Assembly (NCBI GenBank): GCA_015056585.1 | Contig: SVFZ01000063.1 | Span: 1-47,930, forward strand | Source: Butyrivibrio sp. | GTDB lineage: Bacteria; Bacillota; Clostridia; Lachnospirales; Lachnospiraceae | Direction: 5' to 3' | DNA length: 47,930 nucleotides | Part shown: one piece after another, positions 17,561-26,783 of the stretch | How positions within the stretch are numbered: position 1 is the stretch's first letter | How the letters are laid out: each line of letters begins with the position of its first letter | Made by a program: the position numbers and the translations under genes | The notes under the pieces: generated by a model | What the model was told of the DNA's origin: nothing | Database searches by the model: none | What the model saw: the letters and a program-made list of their open reading frames with translations, nothing else

Positions 17561-18850
17561 TTATTCTGCATCTGCGAGCATTTTCTTGATTGCACTGATT
17601 CGCACGCATACTGTGAAGATGTCCATTGCTGTGCGAAGATCTGAAAGTGGCGGGAATGTGGGTGCAATACGGATATTTGAGTCATAAGGGTCTTTCTTGT
17701 AGGGGTAAGTAGCTCCGGCTCCGGTCATTGTAACACCGGCTTTTTTGGCTCTGTCCACAATATCCTTGGCGCAGCCTTCAGGGGCGTCAAAGCTTATAAA
17801 ATAGCCCCCCTTGGGCTTGGTCCAGTCTCCGATTCCGCATGGAACAAGGTCTCTTTCAAGTATTTCAAGAACCGCCTCAAACTTTGGTCTGATAATGTCG
17901 GCATGCTTTCTCATGTGAGCCTTCATTCCCTCAATATCCTTAAAGAATCTCACATGTCTAAGCTGATTAACCTTATCATGACCAATGGTCTGATTTGTAA
18001 GCTGTGCTGTTATGTCATCCAGGTTGTTAAGTGATGTTGCCAGTGCTGCAATACCACTTCCCGGGAATGTGATCTTGGAAGTAGAAGCAAATTTGTAAAC
18101 CATATCAGGATTGCCGGCTTTCTTGCACTCAGCAAGAATTTCGATAAGATAATCCTGGTCATCATCATAAAGATGATGGATTCCGTATGCATTATCCCAG
18201 AAAATACGGAAGTCCTTGGCTGCAGGCTTAAGTCTTGCAAATCTTCTTACAGTTTCATCGGAATATGAGTATCCCTGCGGGTTAGAATACTTAGGAACGC
18301 ACCAGATACCCTTGATAGAATCATCCGCAGATACAAGTGCCTCTACCTGATCCATGTCGGGACCTTCGGGAGTCATATCGATATTTATCATCTCAATTCC
18401 AAAGTACTCTGTTATTGCAAAGTGCCTGTCATATCCCGGAACAGGGCAAAGAAATTTAACCTTATCAAGCTTGCACCATGGAGTATTACCCATGATACCA
18501 TGAGTGTATGCACGTGATACTGTATCGTACATAACATTGAGTGAAGAGTTTCCGTAGATGATAATATTCTCAGGTTTATTCTCCATCATAGCACCGATGA
18601 GAACCTTGGCCTCATCAATACCTGTAAGTACACCATAATTACGACAGTCGGTTCCATCTTCACAGGAAAGATCAGCCTCTGAATTTAAGGCATCCATAAG
18701 TCCCATCGAAAGGTCAAGCTGCTCGATACAAGGCTTACCTCTTGCCATGTTAAGGTTCAGGCTCATCTCCTGATACTTCTTGTACTCAGCCTTGAGTTTA
18801 ACCAGTTCTTCGTTGAGCTCCTGCTTGTTCATCTCTACGTATTTCTTCAT
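17561..18850 (-). CDS. PLP-dependent aminotransferase, aspartate aminotransferase subgroup Ic type
   Basis: 429 residues, fold type I. The PLP Lys259 is in FASTSKITFPGSG. CVPKYSNPQGYSYSDETV and FWDNAYGIHHLYDD carry the cofactor-contacting Asn, Asp and Tyr, and RIAPTFPP carries the Arg expected to bind the substrate carboxylate. The N-terminal region (LNMARGKPCIEQLDLS) and length match the Corynebacterium-type aspartate aminotransferases (AspT, PF12897-like), sometimes annotated as MocR-like although there is no helix-turn-helix domain. The likely reaction is aspartate/2-oxoglutarate transamination, but specificity is not certain. The ATG has GGTGAGGAG upstream. Its 3' end lies 39 nt from the long inverted repeat. 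Confidence 0.88.
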   Translation of the reverse strand: MKKYVEMNKQELNEELVKLKAEYKKYQEMSLNLNMARGKPCIEQLDLSMGLMDALNSEADLSCEDGTDCRNYGVLTGIDEAKVLIGAMMENKPENIIIYGNSSLNVMYDTVSRAYTHGIMGNTPWCKLDKVKFLCPVPGYDRHFAITEYFGIEMINIDMTPEGPDMDQVEALVSADDSIKGIWCVPKYSNPQGYSYSDETVRRFARLKPAAKDFRIFWDNAYGIHHLYDDDQDYLIEILAECKKAGNPDMVYKFASTSKITFPGSGIAALATSLNNLDDITAQLTNQTIGHDKVNQLRHVRFFKDIEGMKAHMRKHADIIRPKFEAVLEILERDLVPCGIGDWTKPKGGYFISFDAPEGCAKDIVDRAKKAGVTMTGAGATYPYKKDPYDSNIRIAPTFPPLSDLRTAMDIFTVCVRISAIKKMLADAE

Positions 18851-18897
18851 AAAAATCTCCTCACCTGACAGATTGTATACAAAAATACATTTATACT

Positions 18898-18926
18898 ATA
18901 CTACAACATGCCTTGAGATTTTTCAA
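18898..18926 (-). promoter_or_regulatory. Possible promoter of the aminotransferase
   Basis: On the minus strand TTGAAA (18921-18926) and TAGTAT (18898-18903) are 17 nt apart, 48 nt before the ATG. The -35 box is good and the -10 box is weak; an overlapping TAGTATAAA lies 5 nt further on. Confidence 0.4.
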
Positions 18927-18936
18927 GCCAAAAAGT

Positions 18937-19509
18937 TTACAGAGCATCAAGGATGCGATGCTTGCCATTAATTGATTCATAGACCCTGATCTCGCAGTTC
19001 TTTGGACGAGGGCGCCAAATATATCCGCGCTTTGCATCCTCAAGATAACCGCGGATCACTCTGATGATACCCCCGTGGCAAGCCACCAGCACATTCTCGT
19101 AATCTTCTTTTTCCAGCTCATGAAAAAACGACTGTACCCTCTCAATCATCTGAGCTGTGGTCTCTACGGTTTTGGGTGCTGGAAAAATCTCCGGAATTGC
19201 CCAGTACAGCGACATAGGTATTCCCACTCCGCAGTAGGGCTTCTTCTCATATTTTCCAAAATCCGCCTCAATGATACGTTCGTCAGTAATGACCCTGTCC
19301 ATAGGAACATTACCTATTATCGATGCAGTCTCAACAGCCCTTGATAAAGGACTTGAGTACACAGCATCAAATTTAATATTACCGATTTTTTCTCTGGCTG
19401 CCCGGGCCTGCTCTCTTCCCGTCTCATTTAAAGGAATGTCACTTCTGCCCTGCATAAGCTTTTTGGCATTAAGGTCAGTCTGTCCGTGCCTTGTAACGTA
19501 TATTCTCAT
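18937..19509 (-). CDS. Histidine phosphatase family protein (phosphoglycerate mutase-like)
   Basis: 190 residues. The catalytic RHG motif is at 7-9 (VTRHGQTDLN). It is followed by YSSPLSRAVETA with its conserved Arg and by the second catalytic His in VACHGGIIR. This is the size and pattern of cofactor-independent-looking small members (CobC/GpmB-like) that dephosphorylate alpha-ribazole phosphate or other small phosphoesters. No cobalamin gene is near, so a cobC name is not warranted. It lies 18 nt downstream of rsgA on the same strand and is probably co-transcribed with it. Confidence 0.85.
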   Translation of the reverse strand: MRIYVTRHGQTDLNAKKLMQGRSDIPLNETGREQARAAREKIGNIKFDAVYSSPLSRAVETASIIGNVPMDRVITDERIIEADFGKYEKKPYCGVGIPMSLYWAIPEIFPAPKTVETTAQMIERVQSFFHELEKEDYENVLVACHGGIIRVIRGYLEDAKRGYIWRPRPKNCEIRVYESINGKHRILDAL

Positions 19510-19527
19510 AGTTGCCTCACCTTATGA

Positions 19528-20445
19528 TTAACGTCGAGCCTTTTTACTGTAGTCTACTCTCATATTTTTAAGCTCTTCCCAGAGAACTTTGTAGTTGTCG
19601 TATCTTACCTGAGATATTTTCCCTTCAGCCACTGCGTCTTTTACCCCGCAGTCAGGCTCAGCTATGTGAGAACAGCCTCCAAAGCGGCATAACGGCTCAT
19701 ACTCTGTAAATTCAGGGTAGTACTGCATAAGAGTATCCGCAGTAACATCCCGCATTTCAAGAGAAGTAAAGCCCGGAGTATCGATAACATAAGTCCCTGA
19801 GTCTTTAGAAATATCATCCTCCACAAAGAAAAGCTCCGAATGCCTTGTCGTGTTCCTTCCCCGCTCTATCTTTTTACTGAGTTCTCCTGTCTGCATATCC
19901 GCATCGGGAACCAGTTTATTAAGAAGTGACGACTTTCCCACACCTGATGGTCCCGCCAGGGTTGTGGTCTTTCCTTTCAAAAGAGCTTTAAGTTCGTCAA
20001 GTCCCTGTTCCTCTTTCACACTTATGAAAAGAACCCTGTAACCGCATTTTTCATAGGCATCGTAAAGTTCCTGCTGCTCCTCTTTGGTTGCAATATCCTG
20101 CTTGTTAAAGCATATGATAACAGGCAGATTTTGCTGGCGCATCATTATAAGGAATCGATCCAGCAGATTATAGCTGGGATTTGGCTTTACTATTGCAAAC
20201 AAAATAACCGCCTGGTCCACGTTGGCGACAGGCGGTCTAAGCAATTGATTTTTTCTCGGGAAAATATCAGTGATATTTCCCAGTCTTTTTTCCTCGTCGA
20301 TAATGTCTATTTCCACATTATCTCCCACCAAAGGTTTAAGATTTGATTTTCGGAAAATGCCCTTCGCCTTACATTCATAAACCTTCTCTTCAAAGGTTTC
20401 CACATAGTAAAACCCGGCAATTCCCTTAAGGATTCGTCCCTTCAT
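19528..20445 (-). CDS. rsgA: Ribosome small-subunit-dependent GTPase A
   Basis: 305 residues. An N-terminal OB fold (1-65) leads to a circularly permuted GTPase: the G4 motif CFNKQD comes before the P-loop GPSGVGKSSLLNKL, and G3 is DTPGFTS. A C-terminal zinc knuckle C-RFGG-C-S-H-IAEPD-C binds the metal. RsgA checks maturation of the 30S subunit decoding centre. The start codon overlaps the prkC stop by 1 nt (TAATG), so the genes are translationally coupled. The stp-prkC-rsgA order is conserved in Firmicutes. Confidence 0.96.
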   Translation of the reverse strand: MKGRILKGIAGFYYVETFEEKVYECKAKGIFRKSNLKPLVGDNVEIDIIDEEKRLGNITDIFPRKNQLLRPPVANVDQAVILFAIVKPNPSYNLLDRFLIMMRQQNLPVIICFNKQDIATKEEQQELYDAYEKCGYRVLFISVKEEQGLDELKALLKGKTTTLAGPSGVGKSSLLNKLVPDADMQTGELSKKIERGRNTTRHSELFFVEDDISKDSGTYVIDTPGFTSLEMRDVTADTLMQYYPEFTEYEPLCRFGGCSHIAEPDCGVKDAVAEGKISQVRYDNYKVLWEELKNMRVDYSKKARR

Positions 20446-22481
20446 TAATTCTCCTGAGTAAATGTAACTGCTCTGGTAACTGTTACTTCCTTAGTCTCGC
20501 CTCCTGTAGTCTCTCCGGTTTCAGGATTGGTAGTTGTAGGCGATGTTGCTGTATAAACAAAAGTTATAGTTCCTGTAGGAGATGTGATTCCCTTGGAATT
20601 CATCTGAATAGGAAAATCAGAAGTTGTTGTATTAAGCAGTGTTGTTCCGTCAGATGTAACAAGTGTTACATGTACCGAAAGACCTGCAGTGTAATTCTCA
20701 CCCTCTGTAGGAGCTGCGATATCAGATGTATAACTGTAAGTCACTTTTGCAGGGCCTGTGGAAAGCTCCATATTGATAACAGTGCCTTCTGAAACCGAAG
20801 TTCCAACCGCAATTGACTGGGCACAGATAAGTCCTGTAAGGTTTGTATCTTCATTGCTGGTCTCAACAACATTTCCTGCCTGAAGTCCGGCCTCTACCAG
20901 AATAATGACCGCTTCCTCAGAAGTCTTTCCTATTACATTGGGAACAGTTACCTGTCCCTCAGCCTTGGCTGTAGTAACCTCTGTTGTAGCTGCAGAGGAA
21001 GCATTAGCATTTGCTCCGGTGCTCACATAAACAGTTACAGTTGATCCGCTCTCTGCTCTGTTACCGCCCAGAGGATTTGTCCGCGAAACCACATCTTTTG
21101 AAAGTGTACTTGAAGCATCGTCAGCTCTTTCCACCTTGAATCCCTTTTCATTTAAAGTAGCAACCGCTTCAGCATATGCCTTCCCGCTTACATCCGGGAT
21201 AATGATACCCTCTGATGAGTCCTCTGTAGAACTGGCCACAGCTGTTGTTGCATCGCCCAAAGCCTGATCACTGCTCTCTTCGGAAGATCCAAAAACTCCA
21301 AGACTTCTGCCAACCAGCAGTATTACCATAAATCCAATAAGAAGTGCAAGGACAATTGCCATGGCAATTGTTATCTTCTCCATATTTCCCTGCTGTGGTG
21401 CAGATGATCTGCGTCTATTGTCTCTGTCATATTCATACAGATCATCATCGTCGTCATAGTTTCTTCTTTTTGGACGTCTGTCTCTATCATAATCATCGTA
21501 ATGATCGTTTTTGTCATATTCACGCAGAACGTCATCCTTGAGTCTCATCTGCTCAGTATCAGCCAATCTGCCGCTCTTTTTCACATCATTTATCTCATCA
21601 TCGGAGGCAACCCTTGTGGCGCTCTCTTCATCAGGATCTACCAGATTTACAAAATCCTTATCCGGAGTGATAAGTGATCTCTTAAGATCGGAAATAAGCT
21701 CTGCTGCGTTCTGATATCTTCTGTCAGGACTCTTCTGACAGCACTTTAAAACTATCTTTTCAACACTGATAGGAATATCATCGCTATAATCGGAAGGACT
21801 TGGAAGTTCCTCCTGAATGTGCTTGATTGCAATTGCCACGGTTGTGTCTCCGTTAAAGGGAACACGCCCTGTCAGCATTTCAAAAAGTGTAATACCAAGT
21901 GAATAGATATCACTCTTGGCATCACTGTAGCCACCTCTTGCTTGCTCAGGTGAGGTGTAATGAACCGATCCCATAACATTGGAGGTAATAGTATTGCTGG
22001 TGGCAGCCTTTGCGATACCAAAGTCTGTTACCTTAACCTTGCCTTCCTTGGAGATCATAATGTTCTGAGGCTTGATATCTCTGTGAATGATATTGTTGTT
22101 ATGAGCCGCCTCCAGACCCATAGCAACCTGAATAGCTATACTTACAGCCTCTTTTACCGAAAGCCTTGATTTCTTTTCTATGTATTTCTTAAGAGTAATA
22201 CCGTCAACCAGCTCCATAACAATGTAGTTGACACCATCCTCATCGCCGACATCATATACATTTACGATGTTGGGATGCATAAGCCCTGCTGTGGACTGAG
22301 CTTCAACACGGAACTTTGAGACAAAATTTTCATTTTCCGAAAATTCCTGTTTGAGCACCTTCACTGCCACCAGGCGGTTTAGCTTATGATCTTTTGCTTT
22401 ATATACATCGGACATTCCGCCGGTACCTATCTTTTCCAGTACCTCATAGCGATCGCCGATCACCATTCCAATCTTAATCAT
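20445..22481 (-). CDS. prkC: PASTA-domain serine/threonine protein kinase
   Basis: 678 residues. The Hanks kinase domain (about 10-275) has GTGGMSDVYKA, VAVKVLK, HRDIKPQN, a DFG motif in VTDFGIAKA and the TSPEQA activation end. A basic/acidic juxtamembrane linker rich in D, Y and R precedes one membrane helix (about 372-392). Outside are two PASTA repeats (IPDVSGKAYAEAVATLNE and VPNVIGKTSEEAVIILVE) and a Ser/Thr-rich tail of about 100 residues without a recognisable PASTA signature. PASTA domains bind muropeptides, so the kinase reports on the cell wall state. Only two clear repeats are fewer than the three to five of many homologues. The gene overlaps stp by 8 nt. Confidence 0.95.
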   Translation of the reverse strand: MIKIGMVIGDRYEVLEKIGTGGMSDVYKAKDHKLNRLVAVKVLKQEFSENENFVSKFRVEAQSTAGLMHPNIVNVYDVGDEDGVNYIVMELVDGITLKKYIEKKSRLSVKEAVSIAIQVAMGLEAAHNNNIIHRDIKPQNIMISKEGKVKVTDFGIAKAATSNTITSNVMGSVHYTSPEQARGGYSDAKSDIYSLGITLFEMLTGRVPFNGDTTVAIAIKHIQEELPSPSDYSDDIPISVEKIVLKCCQKSPDRRYQNAAELISDLKRSLITPDKDFVNLVDPDEESATRVASDDEINDVKKSGRLADTEQMRLKDDVLREYDKNDHYDDYDRDRRPKRRNYDDDDDLYEYDRDNRRRSSAPQQGNMEKITIAMAIVLALLIGFMVILLVGRSLGVFGSSEESSDQALGDATTAVASSTEDSSEGIIIPDVSGKAYAEAVATLNEKGFKVERADDASSTLSKDVVSRTNPLGGNRAESGSTVTVYVSTGANANASSAATTEVTTAKAEGQVTVPNVIGKTSEEAVIILVEAGLQAGNVVETSNEDTNLTGLICAQSIAVGTSVSEGTVINMELSTGPAKVTYSYTSDIAAPTEGENYTAGLSVHVTLVTSDGTTLLNTTTSDFPIQMNSKGITSPTGTITFVYTATSPTTTNPETGETTGGETKEVTVTRAVTFTQEN

Positions 22482-23238
22482 TTAGTCCTCCGTCATGTGC
22501 CACTTCATCAGCGAACGGCTCAATAAGGATAACAGCAATATTATCCTTTCCCCCATTGTTATTAGCCGCTATGACCAGCTTCTGAGCTTTTTCAATAATA
22601 TCTCTCTGACCGCTTACAATCATGCGGATTTCCTCATCCTCCAGCATGTTTGTAAGACCGTCGGAACACATGAGAACTATGTCCCCTCTGTTTAATTCCA
22701 CATTAAAAAAGTCGATGTCTACGTTTTTCTCGGCACCGATAGCTCTGGTGATTATGTTCTTATCCAAAGAATGTCTGGCTGTTTCTCTGTCAATACCACC
22801 CATACGTACCATTTCCTCAACGAGGGAGTGGTCTCTTGTGATCTGTGTGATCCCGTAATCATTTATAACGTAAAGCCTGGAGTCGCCAACATTGGCAACC
22901 TGAAGATACCTTCCAAGAACCGTGCATGCAACCACAGTTGTTCCCATACCAAAAAGCTTGGGATCTTCAGAAGCTTTCTCGATAAGCTTGCTGTTGGCAG
23001 TTTTGATGGCTTTCTCCAGAATCTTGACAGGACTCTGCTCAAAAGACTTCTCAATTTCCTCTACCATCGTGTCAACCGTAAATCTCGAAGCATAGTCGCC
23101 CGCATTATGACCGCCCATGCCATCAGCAACAATAAAAACATTGGAGAGATTTCCCAGTTTCCTGTCTGAGGAGAAGACATAATCCTGATTCAGTTTTCGC
23201 TTTTTTCCTATGTCCGTAACGGAAAAAGTCTTTAACAA
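22474..23238 (-). CDS. stp: PP2C-type serine/threonine phosphatase (partner of PrkC)
   Basis: About 254 residues. All PPM/PP2C metal motifs are present: DIGKKRKLNQD, VADGMGGHNAGD, VANVGDSRLY, LMCSDGLTN and GGKDNIAVI. It dephosphorylates PrkC and its substrates and is known as prpC or stp in relatives. The start is uncertain: the TTG at 23238 has GGAGG 8 nt upstream and gives the usual short N-terminus (LKTFSVTDIG), whereas a TTG at 23256 would add six residues without a good site. The 8-nt overlap with prkC supports coupled translation. Confidence 0.93.
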   Translation of the reverse strand: MLKTFSVTDIGKKRKLNQDYVFSSDRKLGNLSNVFIVADGMGGHNAGDYASRFTVDTMVEEIEKSFEQSPVKILEKAIKTANSKLIEKASEDPKLFGMGTTVVACTVLGRYLQVANVGDSRLYVINDYGITQITRDHSLVEEMVRMGGIDRETARHSLDKNIITRAIGAEKNVDIDFFNVELNRGDIVLMCSDGLTNMLEDEEIRMIVSGQRDIIEKAQKLVIAANNNGGKDNIAVILIEPFADEVAHDGGLND

Positions 23239-23283
23239 GTCTGTAGCCTCCAGCAATCTTTAATCACACAAAATAAGCAGGTG

Positions 23284-24324
23284 TTAACTATCTTCTTCCA
23301 AATGGCGCCTCCGCAGTTGCCCGCAGGCTCCATCTATATCCCTGCCCATTTCTCTTCTAATAGTAACATTTATACGATTTTTTTCAAGTTTGTTTTTGAA
23401 AGCCAACGCTCCGGCGCGGTCTGTAGGCCTAAAGGTTCGCTCTTTTATCGGATTTACTGGAATCAGATTGACAACGGCATTGATTCCCTTCAAAAGTTCT
23501 GACAATTCTCTGGCATCCTCTTCCGTATCATTTACTCCGCTCACCAGAGAGTACTCAAAGGTCAGCTGTCTTCCCGTTTTGTCAAAATAGGTCCTGCAGG
23601 CATCCAACACCTCATGGATCTCGTACTTATTGGCTATCGGCATCAGCTCTTTTCGCTTTTCATTATTTGATGCATGAAGAGAAATCGCCAGATTGATAGA
23701 GAGCTTCTCCTCTGCCAGCCTCAAGATATTCGGAACTATTCCGCAGGTGGAAACAGTAAGGTTTCTCTGCCCCATGTTGATTCCGTTCTCATCTGTGAGC
23801 AGTGTTATAAACTTAAGCAGGTTGTCGTAGTTATCCAGCGGCTCTCCGCTTCCCATTACTACTACCCGAGATATCTTTTCCCCGGTTATCCTGGCGATGG
23901 AGTAAATCTGGTCAAGCATCTCCGATGGCAAAAGATTTCTCTCGACGCCATCCAGGGTTGAAGCACAGAATTTACATCCCATTCTGCAGCCCACCTGAGA
24001 TGAGATGCAGACACTGTTGCCGAATTTGTACTTCATAAAAACGCTCTCAATGACATTCCCATCTGATAATGCAAAAAGAAATTTCTTGGTTTCATCTATT
24101 TTTGATTCCTGTACCCTTACTGCTTTAAGGGACGTATATTCAAAGTTTTCCTTAAGTTTCTGCTTTAGGGCCTTGGAGATGTTACTCATTTCCTCATAGT
24201 CTCCGGCCATCTTTTTATGCATCCACTCATAGATCTGCCTGGCGCGAAAAGCCGGCTCTCCCAGGGCTTTCATCTCCTCCGTAAGCTCCGCGAGCGTAAG
24301 CGATTTAATATCTTTCTTTTCCAT
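23284..24324 (-). CDS. rlmN: 23S rRNA (adenine2503-C2)/tRNA A37 methyltransferase, radical SAM
   Basis: 346 residues. The radical SAM motif CRMGCKFCAS (CxxxCxxC), the SAM-binding GSGEPLDN and the C-terminal reactive Cys in DIDGACGQLR mark RlmN, which C2-methylates A2503 of 23S rRNA and A37 of some tRNAs. The start is ATG 24324 with AGGGA 7 nt upstream. An ATG at 24381 would add 19 residues, but that codon lies inside the spacer palindrome and has no ribosome binding site. Its placement between rsmB and stp is typical of Firmicutes. Confidence 0.95.
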   Translation of the reverse strand: MEKKDIKSLTLAELTEEMKALGEPAFRARQIYEWMHKKMAGDYEEMSNISKALKQKLKENFEYTSLKAVRVQESKIDETKKFLFALSDGNVIESVFMKYKFGNSVCISSQVGCRMGCKFCASTLDGVERNLLPSEMLDQIYSIARITGEKISRVVVMGSGEPLDNYDNLLKFITLLTDENGINMGQRNLTVSTCGIVPNILRLAEEKLSINLAISLHASNNEKRKELMPIANKYEIHEVLDACRTYFDKTGRQLTFEYSLVSGVNDTEEDARELSELLKGINAVVNLIPVNPIKERTFRPTDRAGALAFKNKLEKNRINVTIRREMGRDIDGACGQLRRRHLEEDS

Positions 24325-24375
24325 ATGGTGGTCCCTTTTTGTTTCTATTTCCGGTAAGTTGTTGGTTTCCCGGAC

Positions 24376-24533
24376 GGTCATCAGCAGGAAATGTACAGTT
24401 TCGTGCTCATGGCACTATGCACTGCGCAAAGCCCGGAACATAAAACACTCGTGCATGGGCACTCCTGTTTTATCGGTCTTTGCTTCGTAGTGCCAAAATC
24501 GCTCGAAGTCTGTACATTTTCCTGCTGATGACC
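24376..24533. repeat. 158-nt quasi-palindrome between rsmB and rlmN
   Basis: The outer arms GGTCATCAGCAGGAAATGTA (from 24376) and the matching inverted arm (24510-24533) are identical but for one extra T. Pairing continues inward (GGCACTA/TAGTGCC, GCAAAG/CTTTGC, AAAACA/TGTTTT) to an apical GTGC/GCAC hairpin. No T-run follows either arm. It occupies most of the 251-nt rsmB-rlmN spacer. Confidence 0.85.
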
Positions 24534-24575
24534 TGTCTTTGAAATTCAAAATTCTACACGTATATATTTAAATTC

Positions 24576-25988
24576 TCAATTTGTGCGGCGTAGTTTTGCT
24601 ATGAAGAAGCCGTCGGTGCCGTACTCTCCGGGGATGAGCTGGATCTGACCGATAGAATCATTATCTTTAACAGCGTCCTGACAATTACAGCTTTCTGCTT
24701 CATGTATAATTCCACGGCATTCTCTAAGTGCCTTGGGGAGTTTGTCAGTAATATCCACTCTCTCAAAAGGCAGTTCCTCGCAGATACGCTTCACCATCTC
24801 TTCGTTCTCTTCCTTATTTACAGTACAGGTTGAATAGATTAAATAGCCTCCAACTTTCACATAATCCCAGGAAGCTTTTACTATATCCCACTGAAGGTGT
24901 GTAAGTTCAGTAAGTCCCGCAGGCTTAACACTTAGTTTGATATCACTTTTGCGTCCAAGGATTCCAAGTCCTGAGCAGGGAACATCAAGATAAAGAATAT
25001 CTGCAGTTCCTTCCAGTGACTTGTCATGTATCTTTGCATCATGAACCTGAGTGACGATATTGGTTATCCCAAGGCGCTCTGCATTTTCTCTGATAAGGTC
25101 GCACTTTCTCTCAGAAACATCTCTTGAAACAACCTTGCCTTCAACGCCTACTCTCTCCGCAGCATGCATGGACTTTCCTCCAGGAGCTGCGCACACATCA
25201 ACTACTGTCTGCCCCGGCTGTGGATCTGCAATTTCAGTAACAAGCATGGAACTAACATCCTGAACAGCAAACTTTCCTTCTGCAAATCCCGGAAGGAACA
25301 TTATATTGTCAGTTTTCTCAAGTTCCAGAGCATAAGGCAAAAGAGGATTCTTTTTAACCAGGGCTCCTGCTGCCGACAGTTCTTTTGCCAAAGTATCAGC
25401 ATCTGTGCTCTGCGGAAGATTCTCGGTCAACCTGATAGTTGTAGGCCTTGCAGTCAAAAAGAACTCAAGCATCTGCTTTGTCTTATCAAAACCAAATTCA
25501 CCGGTCCACTTCCTGCAGAGCCATTCGGGGGTTGAATAAAGTACTGATAAGTAGTCAACACCGCCGTTTTGCTCAATTTTTGGATATTCAATCTTATCTT
25601 TGTTTCTTGAAATATTGCGAAGAACACCGTTTACAAAGCCTTTTAGTCCGCTGAACTTATGCTTTGCAGCCAGCTTTACTGCCTCGTTACAGGCAGCGGA
25701 ATCCGGCACCTGATCCATGAACATTATCTGATAAACGCTCATTCTCATAAGACTTCTTATAAGTGGCTGCATCTTTTTTACCGGTGTCTTGGAAAAAGAG
25801 TCAAGGACATAATCTATCTGTATGTTTCTCTCAAGACAGCCGTCAGTTACTCTCTTTATAAAGGCCTTGTCTCTCGTTTCAAGATAGTCATATTTTGTAA
25901 GTGTATCTTTTAAAAGAGATTTCTTTCTTGTATCTGATTTGTCGTATTCCATTAGAATACTGAGAATGATTTCCCTGGTATTGGGCAT
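24576..25988 (-). CDS. rsmB: 16S rRNA m5C967 methyltransferase
   Basis: 470 residues. An N-terminal NusB-like helical domain (1-140) precedes the Rossmann methyltransferase with the SAM loop VVDVCAAPGGKS, a catalytic Cys in YLDVPCSGLG and a second Cys in YSTCTVNKEENE, as in RNA m5C enzymes. RsmB methylates C967 of 16S rRNA. The gene starts 15 nt after the zinc protease stop on the same strand and ends before the 24.4 kb palindrome. A stretch rich in Cys/Asp (about 425-440, EAESCNCQDAVKDND) is unusual for this position. Confidence 0.94.
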   Translation of the reverse strand: MPNTREIILSILMEYDKSDTRKKSLLKDTLTKYDYLETRDKAFIKRVTDGCLERNIQIDYVLDSFSKTPVKKMQPLIRSLMRMSVYQIMFMDQVPDSAACNEAVKLAAKHKFSGLKGFVNGVLRNISRNKDKIEYPKIEQNGGVDYLSVLYSTPEWLCRKWTGEFGFDKTKQMLEFFLTARPTTIRLTENLPQSTDADTLAKELSAAGALVKKNPLLPYALELEKTDNIMFLPGFAEGKFAVQDVSSMLVTEIADPQPGQTVVDVCAAPGGKSMHAAERVGVEGKVVSRDVSERKCDLIRENAERLGITNIVTQVHDAKIHDKSLEGTADILYLDVPCSGLGILGRKSDIKLSVKPAGLTELTHLQWDIVKASWDYVKVGGYLIYSTCTVNKEENEEMVKRICEELPFERVDITDKLPKALRECRGIIHEAESCNCQDAVKDNDSIGQIQLIPGEYGTDGFFIAKLRRTN

Positions 25989-26003
25989 AAATAACTCCTG
26001 TTC

Positions 26004-26714
26004 TTATCTTCTTCTGTTGTTGATCATTATGAGTCTAAGGAGCTGAACAACTGCTGATGCTGCGCTGGCAACATAGGTCATGGCTGCGGCCGTAAGTACT
26101 TTTCTTGAATCAGCAATCTCTTCGTGACCAAGGATGCCATAGTCTTCAAGCATTACAAGTGCCCTGTGGGATGCGTTGAATTCCACGGGAAGTGTCACCA
26201 CCTGGAAAAGAACCGCCAGAGAAAATACCATGATTCCAAAAGTTATAAGCGGACGAAGGCTTAGTAACATTCCAAGAAGCAATAACGGTATTCCTGCCTT
26301 TGAACCAATGCTTGCAGCAGGAAGAATCGCTGTCCTTATCTGAAGTGGCAAATATGCGTTGTAATGTTGAAGAACATGACCGCATTCATGAGCCGCAACA
26401 CCGACTGCTGCTACAGAATTCGAGTTATATGTAGCATCTGAAAGATTTACTGTCTTGTTTCTCGGATCATAATGATCTGTAAGATTTCCCGGAACATGCA
26501 TGACTGCCACATCATTTATCCCGTTTCTCCTTAGAATCTCCATGGCTGCCTGAGCCCCTGTAAGTCCACTCATACTGCGAACCCTGGCATATTTTCTGTA
26601 AACCGATGAAACTCTCGCACTGGCAATCATACACAAAATTGCCATCAAAATTACCAGAATGTACATCGGGTCTATTCCATAACCGTATCCATATCTCATT
26701 CCACTGTAATACAT
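26004..26714 (-). CDS. Zinc metallopeptidase, YugP family (DUF2268-like membrane protease)
   Basis: 236 residues. An N-terminal membrane segment (about 15-35, YILVILMAILCMIASA) is followed by the zinc site VAAHECGHVLQH (HExxH) and two further hydrophobic segments (about 127-170). This matches the YugP group of neutral zinc membrane peptidases, which often sits in the fmt-rsmB cluster. The substrate is unknown. Gly- and Tyr-rich residues at the extreme N-terminus (YGYGYGIDP) are typical. It lies 69 nt downstream of fmt and 15 nt before rsmB. Confidence 0.9.
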   Translation of the reverse strand: MYYSGMRYGYGYGIDPMYILVILMAILCMIASARVSSVYRKYARVRSMSGLTGAQAAMEILRRNGINDVAVMHVPGNLTDHYDPRNKTVNLSDATYNSNSVAAVGVAAHECGHVLQHYNAYLPLQIRTAILPAASIGSKAGIPLLLLGMLLSLRPLITFGIMVFSLAVLFQVVTLPVEFNASHRALVMLEDYGILGHEEIADSRKVLTAAAMTYVASAASAVVQLLRLIMINNRRR

Positions 26715-26783
26715 AATACTCGCCTCTTTTCAAATATTTTTATTCTACTGCACGTTTAAACCTGAGAATTACTGCCTGTTTTA

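Noticed and set aside
17002..17609. Several ORFs of 60-113 codons on both strands in the 733-nt spacer
   Set aside because: They lie in the arms of the inverted repeat, lack ribosome binding sites and show no protein family features.
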